From Lucifuga dentata (lineage: Eukaryota; Chordata; Actinopteri; Ophidiiformes; Bythitidae), in the NCBI GenBank assembly GCA_014773175.1, contig VXCM01000460.1, positions 261,170 through 325,169 on the forward strand: DNA of 64,000 nt. The letters are read 5' to 3'. Position 1 is the first letter of the stretch; every line of letters begins with the position of its first letter. Below are positions 26,601-38,100 of the stretch, one piece after another. Below the pieces are notes generated by a model. It did no database searches. It was not told the origin of the DNA and was given only the letters and a program-made list of their open reading frames with translations. The translations under genes and the position numbers were made by a program.

Positions 26601-29600
26601 GCTAAACTTTTTGTAATGAAAATAATGTAAAAAAGAAGAAGATAGTACATTCATTCCACTGATATCTATCTATAAAGCCAGAAATCTTTGTCTGTTCATC
26701 TGTCTGTCTGTGGAATCAATATCTCGAGAGCCCGGTGCTGTATGAAGTTGAAATTCGGCAGGTATAATGCTCAGGACCCAAGAACATGCAGCATAGTGTT
26801 TGGATGAATGGTTCTAGAATTGGGTAAAAAGTAGTCTGCGTGGCAGGATACGCTCTGGGTGCAGCAGTAGGATATGCTCTGGGCATGGCAGCATGTGCTC
26901 CGCTCCACAGCCTCTTATGGCAGGCTGTGGTGCACACTATAAAATCCAGTCCAAACAGGCACGTTTTCAACAGCCACTGCAAACAAAGCTAGCTCATGAG
27001 GACATGCAGAAAAAAATTATGGCAGGCTGTGGTGCACACCATCAAGTCCTGCACATTTTGAAAAGGCACTGCACTAGTATATTATACATCTACAGATATT
27101 TATCATCAAATTTGGCAACTTTACCCATGAATATGTTTATGTTTTATGAATGATAGCATTAGCATAATAGCTACGTGTTGCTCCTGTAGTAGCTGAAGTA
27201 GCAAATAAAGCCAAACAGGAGTCGAGCCCTGAGAGACATCTACTATTGGAATGTTTCATGCATGTTATTTGCACCACAAATAGGGGAGGCCCAAGTCTAA
27301 ACCCCCTGATCTAGCATTTGAGGAACCTGCATGGGTCACGCGTCTAAATCAGCTGATTGGAAAGACGGAAAAAACACGCGGTCAGGATCTGTTTCCCAGC
27401 TATTTTCCTATGACAACCTCCTTCAGTCCTCTGACCCAGTCCGTCCGTCTCAACAGTGCACCATCAGCACTGAGCATCTTGGGATTTCCCCTCCTACCCT
27501 CTTCCTCCCTTCCGTCAGCAGCCTCGTGTATGTCTTTTACATTAGGTCAACAGAAGCTGTAATAAATTACTGTAAAAGTATTTTCAGTTGCTAATGTCAA
27601 CACCAGGCACCTTCTGATCTGTCCTAAAGCTTTTTGCTTTGGGGAATCCCAACTGAAAAATAACCAAATACTGTTAATCAAGACAGGCGATAACATATTC
27701 TGTACATTATTAAACACATGTCAAAGCATGGTATAAAACTTAACATTAAAGGACCATATCAGTAATTTTGCATGTTTGAGCCCAATAAATACCACCTGCA
27801 TACATGTTACGTTACTGACATTTTCCAAAACATAAAACGTATTTTAGTTTTCATATGCTTTCTCAAATATGTTCAGGTGGTACCCTCACCTTAAAAATCA
27901 ATGTTTTGCCTGCTAACACTCATGCATGACTATAGAACTCAAGGTCATTTTAATTCTTTTTGGTGTGAATGAGTTTGTCTGTCTCTATGTCAGCCCTGCG
28001 ATAGACTGGCGATCTATCCAGGGTGTACCCCGCCTCTCACCCTATGACCGCTGGGATAGGCTCCAGCGGTGACCCTTAACAGGACAAATGGGTAAAGAAA
28101 ATGGATGGATGAATGGAAAAGCAGTCTTCTCCTGGGACTATATTCTACAGCGGAGATGTACATATTGTCCCGTGTAGCTCCATGTTGGATCAGTTAAATA
28201 AGTAACTTCAACAAAAAATGTAACGACATCTTGTTCACTGTTACAGATTATGCTTTTCAACCACATTTAAATATAGTGAACTGGAATGAATGAAAATTAA
28301 TGGCAGTCTGGAAGGCAGGAAAAACAATTGTAAAAATTACTGCTCCAGTTGTATGTTTTGGAAAATGTTTGGCAGTAATGTAACGTGGTATGAGGGTTGG
28401 ATTTATTGGGCTCAGACATGCAAAATCACTGGTATGGTCCTTTAAGACCTACTCGTAAGAATTTCCTAAGCCTGCCCGTTTGCCTTTCCCCCAGTTCAGT
28501 GTTGGCAGTTCCATGAAGCTGCACTATGTGGAAACTAGATTCAACGCGTAACCCTCAGGCTGATTTAAAATCCCACCGTATTTTGGAGGCATTTGTCAAA
28601 ACACCGAGTGCGGCTATTAAAATAAACAGACGCACATTTTCCACTTTGCAGGGATCTCTCTCTCTCTGGCATAGAAATGTATACATGTCTGAAGCGGTTG
28701 TGGTGTATACACAGATACTGTTGTTTTTACTCACACTTGTGTGTGTGGCAGCAACCCCCCACATAACCTTTTCCCTGTCTGCAAAACCCATTTCTCTCAT
28801 AGTTGCACTGTGGAAGGAAAACCAGGTCTGTCTGCTTAAGTTAAAGAAAATTTGCATTGAATTGCCAGCAGCTAAAACTTCTACTCTACTTCCATTTTTC
28901 ATTATATTTATTATTTATATTTCTAGAGGTGTAACAGCCAGTTCAGAGTACACATTCAATACATACACACACGCACGCTCAAGGAAAAACAAAGTACCTC
29001 CACAACACATATGCATCTATATCACAACATCTACACTCTTATCATACATGACCCTGAAAATGTCCATCAAGCATACACCCTGCATGTTACATATTAGCCT
29101 CTTTTATGCAGACAATACAAGCCATTACGAGCATAAACACAATAAATGCTGTAGATCCAAGTAGCTGACAACAATTTTAATAATAACCAAATCAAAATAT
29201 GAAACATATGCTGGTTTCAGCTTCTTGAATAAGTGGATTAGCTATATGCTAATGCTTTCATATCACTGTAAATTTAATAACAGTATTTTTTTAGTTTTGC
29301 TTTGGTTTTTTTTTTTTTTTTNGGGGGAGGAGACGAAATAAGACATCTGTTGCCTGGGAATTTGTGATGACTTTTTGTCACATTTGTGACAGTTCATAGA
29401 CTTAAAGATGCATTGAAGCAGTAAATTATGAAAATAATCATGAGTTGAGGCCCTATACATGTAGGATCAGTTCAACTTAACTTAATCCCAATTATGCATT
29501 TAGCAGATGCTGTATCTTTGGCTTCTAAATTACCAACATACTATAACATTTATCACATATAACCCTTAAGATTATTTTATTTTTAGATACTAACTGTGGC

Positions 29601-32600
29601 TTTTTGTTACTGCCTTAACGCATAGCATTTTAAATGGTGTGATAATGACTAATATTGAAGCAATCAATGGCAATTTTGAAAATCAACTATAAAGTCATTT
29701 ACTTTGTATGTTGTCCTTGCATTTCTCCATTTTGTATCTTTCTAAACTAAACACTTAATTACTTTGGTAAATTTTGACAGGCATGTCATTTAAAAAAAAT
29801 ATTTTACACCCTGAAGGTTGAATCAAAAGAATAATTGATAGAGTAATCCCATATTGGCTGTGTAATTGGCTGCAAATGTTGGCTTGGACTCCATTACTGG
29901 ACTGTCTAATTTTCAGGATCTTTTTTTAATATATTATTGTTGTCAACTCATTGCTGTATTATACTTTTAAACCCATAAAAGAAAACAAAACTTATTTCCA
30001 CAGGAATTCCTATTTATCTGGGTCGACATGATTAAAGCGTCATTAAAAATAACAGCGTGGCTTGTTAACAAAGCTCCACCAAGGCAAACATTATGATGAT
30101 TATCTAGAAAACATGCAATGGCTGAATGGTAAACTGAACTTGATCGTTTCATCATGCGGTCACGCGACAAACAAACTTTTCATCAGGACTGAGATCCATT
30201 AGCCAACTAAACCAGCTGAAATTCATCTAAATCCACTCTGTAATGACAGCTTAGCATGAGTGAACACGCTTCATGTGTATGAGAGCAGGAGAGAGAACGA
30301 TGTCCCTACAACTGTAATGACTGTGTGAAAGTGGAAGGGTGTGATTACCAGAATGAGCCCACATTTCCTCTCTGTGGTCACTCCCTTCAAACCACATCTT
30401 TAGTGATGTGAGACTGGCAGTACGGGTTGGCTTGTTAACAAACCGGCGGTACTAGTTTGTTGACAAGCTTTCTCTGTGGGTAGATATGTATAGGAAAACA
30501 CTCTGAGACAGATCAGCAGGACAAGCTGGTGCGATTAAAGGTTAATAAGGTTATTAAACTTACAGTGAACATAGCAATATGTTGAACATTGATGTCTATA
30601 GATATGCATCTAATGAGACAAACTCAGAGGGGAGGGGCATCAGTTTAGGGCCCATGACTCGCAAAAAAAAAGCCATGACCCATCAACAATTTTGGGATTA
30701 TGGTGCCCAAAGTGATATCTTTACATGTGGCTAAAAATGTCTGATGGCGCCCTTGGTCCTGAAATCTTCATTTTTGAATAGTCCTTCACTTCTGTAACAT
30801 CAAGACGTAACACGTGAATTTACCTGTCACACACCTGGTGAGCCGGTGTTTGGCCAACATCAGCTCAGGCCTAATGCAGTTGGCCAATCAGAATGGAGCA
30901 GGCTTTATTGTGGGGAAAAAGACAGTGCCTAATATGAGCTGTTTTTACTCAGTGTGCATATTGTTGCTACAGCAAAGAAGAGTAGAATGGATCAAGGTAT
31001 GATTTGCACATTAAAGTACTGCAAAGCTTTAAAAAATAGAACCCTAAACAAACAAAAAATCATGAAAATCGGAGTAATATATTCTATTTCATAGATCATT
31101 TATGAAACATTTCAACATTAACTGAACTGCTGATTTCACTATCTATAAAGCTGCTGCATGCATTAAACAGCTTGGTGGTTCCCAATCCTGGCACTGCATG
31201 TTTTTCACCCCTTTCTGCTCTACTCATACCGATTTGCTAAATCAGGTGTGTTCACATGATGAAACGTTGCTACCTCAGGTCTTGATTGCTTAAACACACC
31301 TGATTTAAGTATAGGTGTAGATCGAGCAGGGAGAGATGGAAAATATGCAGGACCAGACCAGGATTGGGAACCTCAGCTATGTAGGTGTACACACCACTTT
31401 GTTATTTGACTCCACACTGACATTTCCCAGATCAACATATGTATTGGAAACATATGGTTGCAGTGAAGAAGAAGTTAAAAAAAAAAAAGGAAAAAGTGAG
31501 CTGTCAAATGGTTAAAAGGTTTAAAGCTCCAACGCCTGGCAAACCTTTTGTAGGACTTCAGATTTAGGCTTCAGTATGACTGAGCCTTTCACTCACATTG
31601 ATTGATACTGACTCAGGCACAACATCAGAAGAAGTCCTGTGCAACATACCCCCCCCCCCCCCNCCCCCACACACACACACACACACACACACCTGACCTT
31701 TTCACCACTCTCCTTTAATTACTCCACAAGTATAAATGTATTATGCCAGGTGTTACTTCAAGAGAATTCCTGGCTGGTGTGGAATGTGAGACATTCTGGA
31801 AAACATAATGACAAGTAAAAGCAGAGTTATGGGTGGGCGCGTACCTAAGAAATACGTCTCATCTCAGAGCAATTTATTAATTATAGTTTCCCCTCTACCA
31901 GCACATTTTAGCACTGATCCTTATGTAACACTGTGTAGAGAAAAAATACAGAGTTATAATAAGATAATTTGAGCTCTGTAAAATGTCAAAAAAATACTTA
32001 TAAATGCCCATCACAAGTTCCCAGAATATATTAAATCTCTATCAACTATCTTTTTTTTTTTTTTTAGCGCTAATGTGCTAATGAGCTGATAAACCAAATA
32101 TAGTAGCAGCAATTACCAACAATGGTATACTACAGTGATAGTAAATAAACAGAAGAGTATATAATTTTGAGTGTAAAATTTAAAATTCTCTGGAAATACT
32201 CAAATTATTATCTGAGCATTTCCAGAGAATTTTACATTTTACACTCAACAGTTATTACTGTACATAAAAACAGGACAAGATATAAAAAACGTGGTTTATA
32301 AAAGATTCACATACTGCAGTTTCCTTTGCATATCTACTAGCGTATATGATGATGATGATATGCTGTATCTAATATACAAATATTGGCTGGTAATATTGGC
32401 TCGCCGATATATCGGTCAGGCTTTAAATGGTCCACAACTTGTTGTCATGTGAAGTAGTTAATATATAATCATTTTATGACGCTATGTCCAATATATGTCA
32501 CATCCTACATGTAGGAATGCACATAATGTTAAATTAATAAATTAACCATCATAAAACACAGTAGGTCTCTACTGAGTATAAAGTCCCAGTAGAAATGTCA

Positions 32601-33531
32601 TTGAGATGTTTTTGGGTTTTTTTCTATCTAATCTTCATTTTTCAAAACGATAGAGAAGAAAAGACATACAAGCACATCACTAAGACAACTCAACGTGGAT
32701 CATGCAATATGTATATGTATATATATATACATATACACATACATACATACATATATATATATATACATACATACATAAACCATATGCACATCAACTAACA
32801 AAGAAACAATACAAGGGATATCACAAGTTCATTCTGAGTTCATCATGCAATCAAAAATACACATCCATCCACCTACATTTGTCTTATTTCCAATTTTCTG
32901 CAGGAAGTTATCCCAAAGAAAACATAACCACTGTACTTTTCCCTTCATAGCAAACTATCCAAACATTTAAACTCTCAGTTTCCCCCTTTAAATTGCTGTA
33001 AATTGAGAAAAAAAAAAAATGCTTGTCATTGTATGGTAAATGTCCTGCATCTAATAAGATACATAACACTTACAGTAAACATATTGGAGAGTTATTCATG
33101 CATTATTTTTAACACATTTTCCTGAAATTGATCCTGCAGTGTTTTTATCTGGGATTTTTCACTAGAATTTGAAATAAAGTTGTCTTGGACCCACTGGTGG
33201 GTACTTCAGAGTTTGTTCAGAAGTCTTGTAATACTCAGCATCCGCAACAATCCCCACATTAAACCTTTAACTCTATCAGTTTCAGATTGTTTGAAATTTA
33301 TCACATAACAAATTGTTCTGTCCTTATCCTAAATCCCTGTCCTCCCATTGTCTGTCTGCTCTAATTGATCACAGTAGATCCCCGTCTCTTACCTAAAAAC
33401 AAGCAGAAGAGATCCACTCCGACCAGCAGCTTTCTCCTGCTGTGATCTTTGCAGTTACTGTTGTTCAGTGAAGTCCCGCCGTTTCTCGTCTGGGCTGCCA
33501 TCGTTTTCTCATAAATCAAACAGCGTTGCAT
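17652..33531 (-). CDS. plpp3: Phospholipid phosphatase 3 (LPP3/PAP2b)
   Basis: Integral membrane lipid phosphatase that dephosphorylates lysophosphatidate, phosphatidate, S1P and ceramide-1-phosphate, with its active site facing outside the cell or the lumen. Minus-strand coding exons: 33393-33531, 21864-22021 (2a), 18847-19127, 18686-18743, 18411-18587, 17652-17780; total 942 nt, 313 codons (human 311), all phases consistent with GT/AG junctions. The catalytic motifs are intact: C1 K149-x6-R156-P157, C2 S198-G199-H200, C3 S245-R246-x5-H252-x3-D256. The exon 1 product ends in the first membrane segment (DLFCLFL). N171 is a conserved glycosylation sequon (NCS). The human RGD integrin motif is replaced by QGP at 183-185. 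PLPP1 and PLPP2 were considered; the N-terminus, exon 2a and loop sequences fit PLPP3 best. An alternative exon 2 is listed separately. Confidence 0.95.
20957..21160. repeat. Dispersed repeat, family C (copy 1)
   Basis: Shares an ordered series of blocks (TTTTTGCAGTTTT, TTGGCTTGTG-AAATCTT, TTTCTGCCAAA) with 56056-56290 and more weakly with about 39366-39480. No structural hallmark of a specific transposon class was seen. Confidence 0.5.
21956..22102. repeat. 73-bp duplication around a single N, overlapping plpp3 exon 2a
   Basis: Bases 21956-22028 (the 5' part of exon 2a plus its acceptor) are repeated at 22030-22102 with one mismatch (GCCGGCT versus GCCAGCT), separated by one N at 22029. The second copy lacks the rest of the exon and its donor. 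This most likely reflects two haplotype or contig ends abutted at a gap. Confidence 0.85.
23379..23965. mobile_element. TTAA-bounded MITE, family A (copy 1)
   Basis: TTAA at both ends with inverted termini of AAGGACC(A/G)TAC type and then sequence like ATTTTGCATGTTTGAGCC. It lies in plpp3 between exons 2b and 2a. The body is shared with four other copies in this window and has no open frame. Confidence 0.75.
24050..24204 (-). CDS. plpp3: Alternative exon 2 (2b) of plpp3
   Basis: This 155-nt exon has a clean acceptor (CTATACAG) and a consensus donor (GTAAGT). It encodes V plus 51 codons including PPYRRGFFC and [13 protein letters not shown]. It starts in phase 1 and ends in phase 0, exactly like exon 2a (158 nt), so either can join exon 1 to exon 3. 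Including both would shift the frame, which fits mutually exclusive use. It replaces the end of the first membrane helix, the first outer loop and the second helix. Its sequence is closer to the alternative second exon of PLPP1 (isoform LPP1a: RGFFC, D-SI, PY-STV-TVLT-VGV) than to plpp3 exon 2a. Use in transcripts is inferred, not shown. Confidence 0.85.
26840..27062. repeat. Imperfect short direct repeats
   Basis: GGCAGGCTGTGGTGCACAC occurs twice (about 26920 and 27021), each followed by related sequence ending in GCACTGC or CCACTGC. Upstream, GGATA(C/T)GCTCTGGG also repeats. The source element is not identified. Confidence 0.5.
27746..28445. mobile_element. TTAA-bounded MITE, family A (copy 2), with nested insertion
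   Basis: TTAA at 27746-27749 and 28442-28445 with inverted ends. Bases about 27960-28115 are a different repeat (reverse complement of the one at 42710-42955), inserted inside this copy, so that insertion is younger. Confidence 0.75.
27960..28115 (-). mobile_element. Common teleost interspersed repeat (nested)
   Basis: Contains blocks such as GATAGACTGGCGATCTATCC and GGGTGTACCCCGCCTCTC that match, inverted, the repeat at 42710-42955. This sequence type is very abundant in fish genomes; I do not assign its class with confidence. Confidence 0.65.
30780..31055. mobile_element. Family B MITE fragment, inverted
   Basis: Reads as the reverse complement of the internal part of the 15531-16060 element, with shared GTTTGGCCA(A/G)CATC and TCAGGC(C/T)TAATGCA-like blocks. 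Ends are eroded. Confidence 0.5.
31170..31377. mobile_element. Foldback element, family D (copy 1)
   Basis: Left end GGTTCCCAATCCTGG and right end CCAGGATTGGGAACC are perfect inverted repeats. The inner sequence is also partly palindromic (AATCAGGTGTGTT against AACACACCTGATT). It is related to 51122-51799. Confidence 0.7.
32168..32247. repeat. 80-bp hairpin with about 35-bp arms
   Basis: The left arm TGAGTGTAAAATTTAAAATT onwards pairs with the right arm ending ATTTTACATTTTACACTCA, with an 8-10 base loop. It resembles a minimal MITE in plpp3 intron 1. Confidence 0.65.
33203..33373. repeat. Direct repeat copy inside plpp3 intron 1
   Basis: About 170 bp that recur with roughly 90% identity by eye at 33954-34121, on the other side of plpp3 exon 1 and its promoter region. 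Shared blocks include AATACTCAGCATCCGCAACA and TATCAGTTTCAGATTGTTT. Confidence 0.8.
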
Positions 33532-33953
33532 TTAAAAAACTCTTACAAGTTTCCAGTCAAAGGAAATTTAAATCTCTAGCTACTGTCGCAGAGCTCTGGA
33601 CGTGCGTAAAACCAGCGCCTGGGTAGTTTCTACATGAATCCTTACTGAGATGTACGCGTTCAAGTCGCAGGTTATCTACTGGAAAAAAAAAAGTTTGTCT
33701 GTGATAACCGTGATCTTGTTGTCTATTCAGTAACAATCACAGCTGACTTTGTTCTAACTTCTAACAATCTGTGCGCGCTTCCTCAGTTAATGTGGCTCCT
33801 GTGAGAGAATAACCCCTCCCCCAGACCCCCCNCCCCCCCCCAGCTCCTCCCTTTACAATTAGTGCCACATGTGAGCAGTTTCGCACATCAGGCTGCAGCA
33901 AAGCTGAAAAGTAATAGACACTAAACGCACCTTTTGTCAGATGGATGTTAGTC
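33532..33953 (-). promoter_or_regulatory. plpp3: Presumed plpp3 5' UTR and promoter region
   Basis: The region directly upstream of the plpp3 start codon. It lies between the two copies of a direct repeat and contains a poly-C run broken by N. No convincing TATA box was placed; the assignment rests on position. Confidence 0.4.
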
Positions 33954-34121
33954 ACTTCAGAGGTTGTTCAGAAGTGTTGTAATACTCAGCATCCGCAACA
34001 ATTCCCACACATTAAACCTTTAAATCTATCAGTTTCAGATTGTTTAATTGAAATTTATCACATAAATTATGTCCTTATCCTAAATCCCTGTCCTCCCAGT
34101 GTCTGCTGTAATTGATCTCAC
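33954..34121. repeat. Direct repeat copy upstream of plpp3
   Basis: Second copy of the 33203-33373 sequence, same orientation, about 750 bp away. Confidence 0.8.
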
Positions 34122-34757
34122 TATGTTTTTTATTTTATTTTGAAACTTATTTTATCTTCACTGCAACAGCTATAAAGTTCAAGCTTTAAACGTAGAAAAA
34201 ATGTTTGAGAAGAAACTATATATTGTACTTTTTTCCACTGTACAAAGTTCTTGAATATATAATAATCTCCTTTTGCTGCCACAAAAGGAAACAATCTAGA
34301 AAAGTCTTGTTTATTAAATTCCACAAAATTCCTCCACTTTAACTGCATTTCATCCATGTCATCCAGTCCTTTTGTTGTTGTTTTACACTATAAAAGTGGT
34401 GAATTAGTCATCAGGCTTGTTTCCATTGTCCATTCTGTGGAACCAGCTGAAAATCCTCACTCGATGATTTAGTTAAATTCTGGTAAAGTCCTGTAAGGTT
34501 AGTAAATTATTTCCAGATCTTTCCTGTCTGACGTACCCATTTTAAATTTCCTGGATTAATCCTGAGCAGCAAAATGAGTTTCTGGTATCAATAAAAATAC
34601 AAATGAGGTGAAATCCTAAAGTAACAAGCAGAGTAACACTAGAGGGTGAAACGCTGAAATATGAAACATAACTGCACGCGATATGGGCCTACACATTGTT
34701 TAGCAGTCTGTGTCCAACAAATAAATCCAATGACAAAAAAAAACTCAGTGAAAGACA

Positions 34758-34763
34758 TTTATT
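34758..34763 (-). other. fyb2: Candidate polyadenylation signal of fyb2
   Basis: AATAAA on the minus strand, about 350 bp past the fyb2 stop codon. This leaves only about 1.2 kb between fyb2 and the plpp3 start. Confidence 0.55.
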
Positions 34764-35111
34764 AAAGTCAACACAGAAACAAAAGAATGTCTAAACAAAG
34801 AACATATTAAACACATGCTCATATTTCAGCTACGAGTGAAGGTTTGAGTGGCTACATCTTAATTGATTCAATTAGTGCATCGTGACCTTTAAACAGAAAA
34901 AAAAAAAAACACCTCCAAAATGAACAAAACAAAATGAAAGAGTGCAAATACATGACAAACTGAACAAAAATGTTGAAAGAATCGCCAACAGTCACACTAG
35001 AAGATCCATTCATAATACTGTCTTTTACGCCACTGTAGGGGTAATACAAAGAGTTTCAAATCTGTGGCTTGTGGGTTTTACTGGGTGTTCTTCACTTCAA
35101 ACTCTCTGCCA

Positions 35112-38100
35112 TCAGGAGGTGTCGGCAAAAAATGGAGGAGGAGGAAGGAGCTCGAAATCCGTGAAGTCAACTTCCTGGTCTCTGTCAAACCAAACAAAAC
35201 GATGAGTCTGTGATACAGCCCATATGGGACGATTGCCAGAGATCATGAAGTACTTGGCATGCACCTCCGATGAAAACTAAATAAAGATCAATCTGAGTCA
35301 CGTGTCAGTTGCTTGTGAGACGTTCGCTGTCGAAACTTACGGATAAGGAGGCTCCTCAACAGCACACAGGAAGCCTGGATAAAGACGAGCAGATACTAAC
35401 GTCACGTTCATACAGAATAATCTCTGCACCAGGGTTTCAGGTTATACCAATCACATGCACATCCCCCACAAGTTTGTTTTTTTCCCCCATCACACGCGCA
35501 CACGCACAACCAGTGGCGAGACAATATCGTTCTTAAAAGTGAGTCGTGAGCTCCCTCCTCTCAGTTTCACGGTTATCAGTGGAAGTGACAAGAGTGGTGA
35601 CAAGAGTGGAGCAGTGGAAAACATTGACTCTGGGAACTTACTCGGCGGCTCGGCACTTGGGTGAGACAGGATAAATGGGAGTTGGAGAAGACATTTGAAC
35701 ATCATTAAGTGTTGTGTATGAATAGGTCAAAAAAAAAAAAAAAAAAAAAGAAGAAAAGAATATTGTACTTTGTAGGAGTTGGTTCTTCGCTGTCTGTGAC
35801 ATCACCGAATTCAGTTTTTCTGTGTTGAAAGAAGCTGGCGAGTTTCTGCAGGGCTTCATGTCCGGTCCTACAGGTTGATGACAAATACAGTACGAATCAT
35901 TACTATAATGGTATTTGTATTCATCAGTGGCTCCAAATACCTGTGTAATATGCAATACAAACTGGTCCAACACTACTTTTGTGAAGCTCATGAGCCATCG
36001 TTAAAGGACCATACCGGCCATTTAGCACTTTATACCTGTGATGTAATCTTATCTGTGATGTGATCTTTTTCTGTGATGTAATCTTTTTATCTGTGATTGT
36101 TTTTAAAGGCACTTATCTACAATTACTGTCTATTTACTTTCCGTATTGTCCAAAGTCGATTGTTTGTTAACTTATGTTGCAAGCCAAAGACAAATTTCTA
36201 CCTTAGTGTTACAAAGGCAGACAATAAAGTTGATTGAATTGAATTTTGCATGTTTGACCCTAATATATTCAATTTTCATACACGTAACATTATGACAATC
36301 ATTTCCCAAAGCATACTACTGGAATGGTAAATTAAAAAAAATGTTTTTCCTACCTTCCAGGCCACCATTGGTTTCAGTTCATTCTGGTACGCTATTAAAA
36401 TCAACTTGTTGATACTTAAAACATCCTTGGGATAGGTAATCCATCATTGCAAACAACACATGTATTCAGGTTTTTTTTTTTTCAAAGTTACATAATTTTA
36501 GCGTTTAAGAGCAATAAAAAGCACAGAGTGAATGTATGTCTCCACCAGAGAATATATGGTAGCCCAAAAAGAAGACCTGCGTTTATCAAAAAATTTAAAT
36601 GACCATGACTTCAAGCAGGCAAAACATGGATTTTTAAGGTGAGTGTATCAGTGTATCTTGAATATTTGATTTTGAAAGATTAAGAAATTTTGCAAAGTAT
36701 CAGGAAAGCTGAAATACGTTATTATCCTTTGGGAAATGATTTTCAGTAGCCTTACATGTATGAAAATTGAATATATCAGGCTCAAACATGAAAAATGGAG
36801 GTATGGTCCTTTAACGCTGGTAGTTGTGTGCTTCACCGCTGTGAAAAATCAAAATGTCTGCAGTTAAAAAGTCTGTTACAACGGGAACATCACCGATTGA
36901 TTTTCTCACAGGAAGCTTATTTGGAGCTCTGAACAGACTTCTGGCCTGGTGCATCATCAACCTGAGGCCGACTAATAACTTAAGAGGAAAAATAACAATA
37001 TCAGTAAACCAATAACTGTGATGCAGATGTGTGCTCAAACTCCCACATCTGGTTTCCACTGTAATAGTGTAGCAGAAAACACACTGCAGAAAGACTATGC
37101 CATTTTTAAACGAAAAATTTTACACCAACAAAATGTAATATCCCTTGCCTTGAAAGACCTAAAACATGTATCCAATTATACATTTATTCAGCTGACAATA
37201 TTATATTTCCTTGTTTACTCTCTTCACACTGCACTGTGTATTTGTTGCTATCTGCTTTAGGACCTGTGTGTTTGAGACTTACTGTGTGAAGAGTTACTGT
37301 GTGTTTGACACTTACTGTGTGTTTAGCTCCTTAAGGTTAGCATCGCTAAGCGTGTGTTGGGTGCTGGCATGGCCGCCTGCAGTCAAAGTCAACATGTGAA
37401 GGGTAATGAATGAGTTTACAAGGACAATAGGACAGAAGACAAAAAAGAAAAGCATTGATAAACTTGCATATCCCAGGAGCGTTACAGTTGGCTTCCACCA
37501 CGTCGATGGCTTACATAAAATAATCACAGGAAGAGCTTCTGTACCCTTTGAACCAGAAGGCTGGAGGCAACAAAGCATCTTATGTTTCTCCACTACAAAG
37601 GACTGAATACAAATTGTACTCACACATCTGAGACACAGAGAGCGACTGCTGGTGAAAGCTGCAATAGAGAATGAAGAGAGAAAATAATTATGTATGCCTT
37701 GTGCAAGACAAATTCAATAACATCCCTCAGAGTGAAGGTATAATGAAAGGTAGCGAATGACCTCAAACTCCTCTTATCTAGACAACAACTGCTGTCGTTC
37801 CTCTGAGGAACGACACTGATATATAAACAACTTTGAGCCATTGATCGCTAATGCAGCGAGTGGTTAGCATGTCAGTCTTACCTGCGTTCGATGGCAGGCG
37901 AGACGGTCTCGTCTTCGCACGCCCATTCCTCACTGTCATCCGTGACTGGAGGAAAAACAAATTGGTTTGATTGAACACAGGGTGCGTGCTGCTGAGAGAT
38001 GTTTGGCAGGGTAGCAAAAAAAAAAAAAAAAAAAAAATTTCAGCTTATGTGGAATTCCTTCGCAATCATAAAACAATGCGCGGCTGTCAAGCCAGCAGAT

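Larger units (their letters stand above)
24205..33392 (-). other. plpp3: plpp3 intron 1 (9.2 kb)
   Basis: No other gene was recognised in this intron. It holds a family A MITE (27746-28445), part of a family B element (about 30780-31055), a foldback element (31170-31377), a small hairpin (32168-32247) and several homopolymer joins with N. The stretch 25250-25740 is unusually free of repeats and could be a conserved enhancer; this is only an impression. Confidence 0.6.

Noticed and set aside
28526..29164. A 212-codon open frame on the plus strand, longest unbroken one outside exons
   Set aside because: It lies antisense in plpp3 intron 1, has low-complexity Thr/Ile/Ser composition, no recognisable domain and no promoter or splice context. 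It looks like a chance frame.
33203..34121. Solo LTR pair or LTR retrotransposon, because of direct repeats
   Set aside because: The sequence between them is a host exon and promoter. There are no TG..CA ends, primer-binding site or polypurine tract.
37261..37330. Short tandem ACTTACTGTGTG units, considered as a CRISPR-like array
   Set aside because: The units are degenerate and adjacent, without spacers, and this is eukaryotic intron DNA.
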